A stretch of 64,000 nucleotides of DNA. Origin: Pseudomonas grimontii. Its GTDB lineage: Bacteria; Pseudomonadota; Gammaproteobacteria; Pseudomonadales; Pseudomonadaceae. The notes beneath the pieces are model-generated. The model searched no databases, had not been told where the DNA came from, and saw only the letters and a program-made list of their open reading frames with translations. The first letter of the stretch is position 1; the number at the start of each line of letters is the position of its first letter. The stretch is taken from positions 1 through 64,000 of the forward strand of contig NZ_VFES01000004.1 in assembly GCF_007858185.1 (NCBI RefSeq). The letters are read 5' to 3'. The position numbers were made by a program, and so were the translations under genes. This document shows, one piece after another, positions 63,601 to 64,000 of the stretch.

Positions 63601-63872
63601 CCCATGCCGGGCAGCGATTGCGATTCGATATGTTCGATGTCGTTGACGGTGGTGCTCAGGGAGCGTTCGTAGGTGTAGATCACCCGACCGGCCATGGCGT
63701 CCGGCGACAGGCCGTTGTACTGCCAGACCACGGCGACTACGGGGATACCGATGTCGGGGAACACGTCGGTGGGGGTTCGCAGGGCCGCCATCGGCCCGAT
63801 GATGCAGATGAATATGGCCAACACGATAAACGTGTACGGCTTTTGCAGTGCGGTCTTTACCAGCCCGAGCAT
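60651..63872 (-). CDS. RND-family efflux transporter permease
   Basis: 1073 aa from the ATG at 63872 (MLGLVKTALQKPYTFI), with GGAGG upstream; starting at 63902 adds ten residues without support. It has the 12-TM AcrB layout with two large periplasmic loops. The TM4 proton-relay pair appears in ALAVGILVDDATVTIENINW, and the TM10-11 region in LTGAILCMGVATANSILVVS. A histidine-rich cytoplasmic stretch lies between the halves (GVGHHPEDAFINHHEGEQHK). Motifs fit the broad HAE/HME-like group rather than classic MexB; the cargo is not predictable. First gene of the three-gene operon. Confidence 0.93.
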   Translation of the reverse strand: MLGLVKTALQKPYTFIVLAIFICIIGPMAALRTPTDVFPDIGIPVVAVVWQYNGLSPDAMAGRVIYTYERSLSTTVNDIEHIESQSLPGMGIVKIFFQPGVDIRTANAQVTAVSQTVLKQMPPGITPPLILNYSASTVPILQMAFSSPTLSEARIRDLVQNNIRLPLSALPGLAMPTPMGGKQRQITLDLDPQALAAKGLSAQDVGNALALQNQIIPVGTAKLGPNEYTILLNNSPKAIDELNDLPIKTVDGALITIGQVAHVRDGSPPQTNIVRVDGHRAVLMPALKNGSISTLSIIDGIRQMLPRINETLPPSLKTSLLGDASVFVKQSVGSVAQEGIIAALLTSAMILLFLGSWRSTIIIAASIPLAVLSAIALLAVSGQTLNVMTLGGLALAVGILVDDATVTIENINWHLEQGKAVKTAILDGAAQIVGPAFVSLLCICIVFVPMFLLQGIAGYLFRPMALAVIFAMASSFILSRTLVPTLAMFLLKPHTPEQGVGHHPEDAFINHHEGEQHKQPRNAALQAVLNFQQGFERHFSNIRDTYHGLLTLALGHRKRFVVGFLACVLASFLLLPSLGQDFFPATDAGALALHVRLPLGTRIEESAAAFDRIEARIREVIPAAELDTIVDNIGIPLSGIDMAYSSSGTIGPQDGDIQVSLKKDHAPTADYVKKLREALPQSFPGSHFAFLPADISSQILNFGAPAPLDVKISGRSDAENRAYAVELERRLQHVPGIADLRIQQSTGYPSLQVNVDRMRANGLGITERDVTNSMVASLAGSSQTAPTFWLNPANGVSYSIVAATPQYRLDSLPSLEALPVTGADGQSQILGGVATISRVQSPAVVTHYNIEPTLDLYANVQGRDLGGVARDVQKVLDDTASLRPKGAVISLHGQIDALHEAFSGLSFGLLGAVVLIYLLIVVNFQSWADPFVIITALPAALAGIVWMLFLSGTSLSVPALTGAILCMGVATANSILVVSFCRERLAEHGDALKAAMEAGYTRFRPVCMTALAMIIGMLPLAISEEQNAPLGRAVIGGLIFATLATLLFVPVVFSLVHGRHPTRAVAGETPHVV

Positions 63873-64000
63873 GCGTGAACCTCCGAGGGAGCAGGATTGC
63901 AAACCCCGGCAGTCTTGCCCGACCCACCTAACACGCGCCTTTCAGCCAGGTGAAGGAACATTTAGGTAAGGGCTGAAGATCGTTTCATACGTATTCATTT
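63873..64000. other. Upstream region of the RND operon (window edge)
   Basis: 128 bp containing the ribosome-binding site and presumably the promoter of the efflux operon. No gene or clear operator is seen; the window ends here. Confidence 0.5.

Overview
The window reads as chromosome of a Pseudomonas of the fluorescens group. It has high GC, a membrane PQQ glucose dehydrogenase, an OprD-family porin, XRE-cupin and XylR/AraC regulators, a DUF6124 gene, and very many copies of the REP sequence (core GTGGGAGGGGGCTTGC) together with a REP-associated tyrosine transposase. No rRNA, tRNA, CRISPR array, prophage or classical insertion sequence was seen. The window is almost entirely catabolic and transport functions.

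Layout. 0-3.3 kb: xylose isomerase and its divergent regulator XylR, then a small DUF6124 gene. 3.7-7.7 kb: glucose dehydrogenase Gcd and a divergent, atypical Nramp-related transporter. 7.7-11.0 kb: a two-component flavin monooxygenase (LLM oxygenase plus flavin reductase) divergent from an NCS1 nucleobase-type permease. 11.0-24.9 kb: a heterotetrameric sarcosine-oxidase-type dehydrogenase with folD and purU, an XRE-cupin regulator, then gmaS-like glutamine synthetase, three glutamate-synthase-like subunits and an ammonium transporter. Together these form the N-methylglutamate route for monomethylamine. 25.4-39.0 kb: folD2, an APC permease, TMAO demethylase, trimethylamine monooxygenase, purU2, the four-gene haem-dependent dimethylamine N-demethylase operon and, divergently, a soluble NarX-like kinase, a NarL-like response regulator and a PAS-only protein. 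39.5-46.5 kb: uronate utilisation (aldose epimerase, TRAP transporter, SMP-30 lactonase, uronate dehydrogenase, OprD porin). 46.6-47.9 kb: CopC/CopD. 48.0-56.5 kb: reductive pyrimidine degradation (TetR regulator, PreTA, HydA, NCS1 permease, carbamoyl-beta-alanine amidase). 56.6-57.9 kb: a RAYT transposase and an unknown membrane protein. 58.1-63.9 kb: an RND efflux operon.

How it fits together. The centre (11-39 kb) can be read as one continuous pathway: TMA -> TMAO -> dimethylamine -> monomethylamine -> ammonium. Each methyl group would be released as formaldehyde or methylene-THF and passed through FolD and PurU to formate. Both FolD and PurU are present twice, once in each half.

The most interesting signals are these. 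(1) A previously unannotated 15-bp dyad (WTTCCT-N3-GGGAAW) occurs as pairs whose starts lie exactly 20 bp apart in front of the three methylated-amine promoters. (2) Two inverted copies of a roughly 330-bp repeat bracket the trimethylamine/dimethylamine block. (3) The dimethylamine locus carries a cysteine-rich soluble histidine kinase, response regulator and PAS-only protein. (4) Two genes at the block edges have REP-encoded C-termini. All functional assignments come from reading protein sequence and context; no database search was run.
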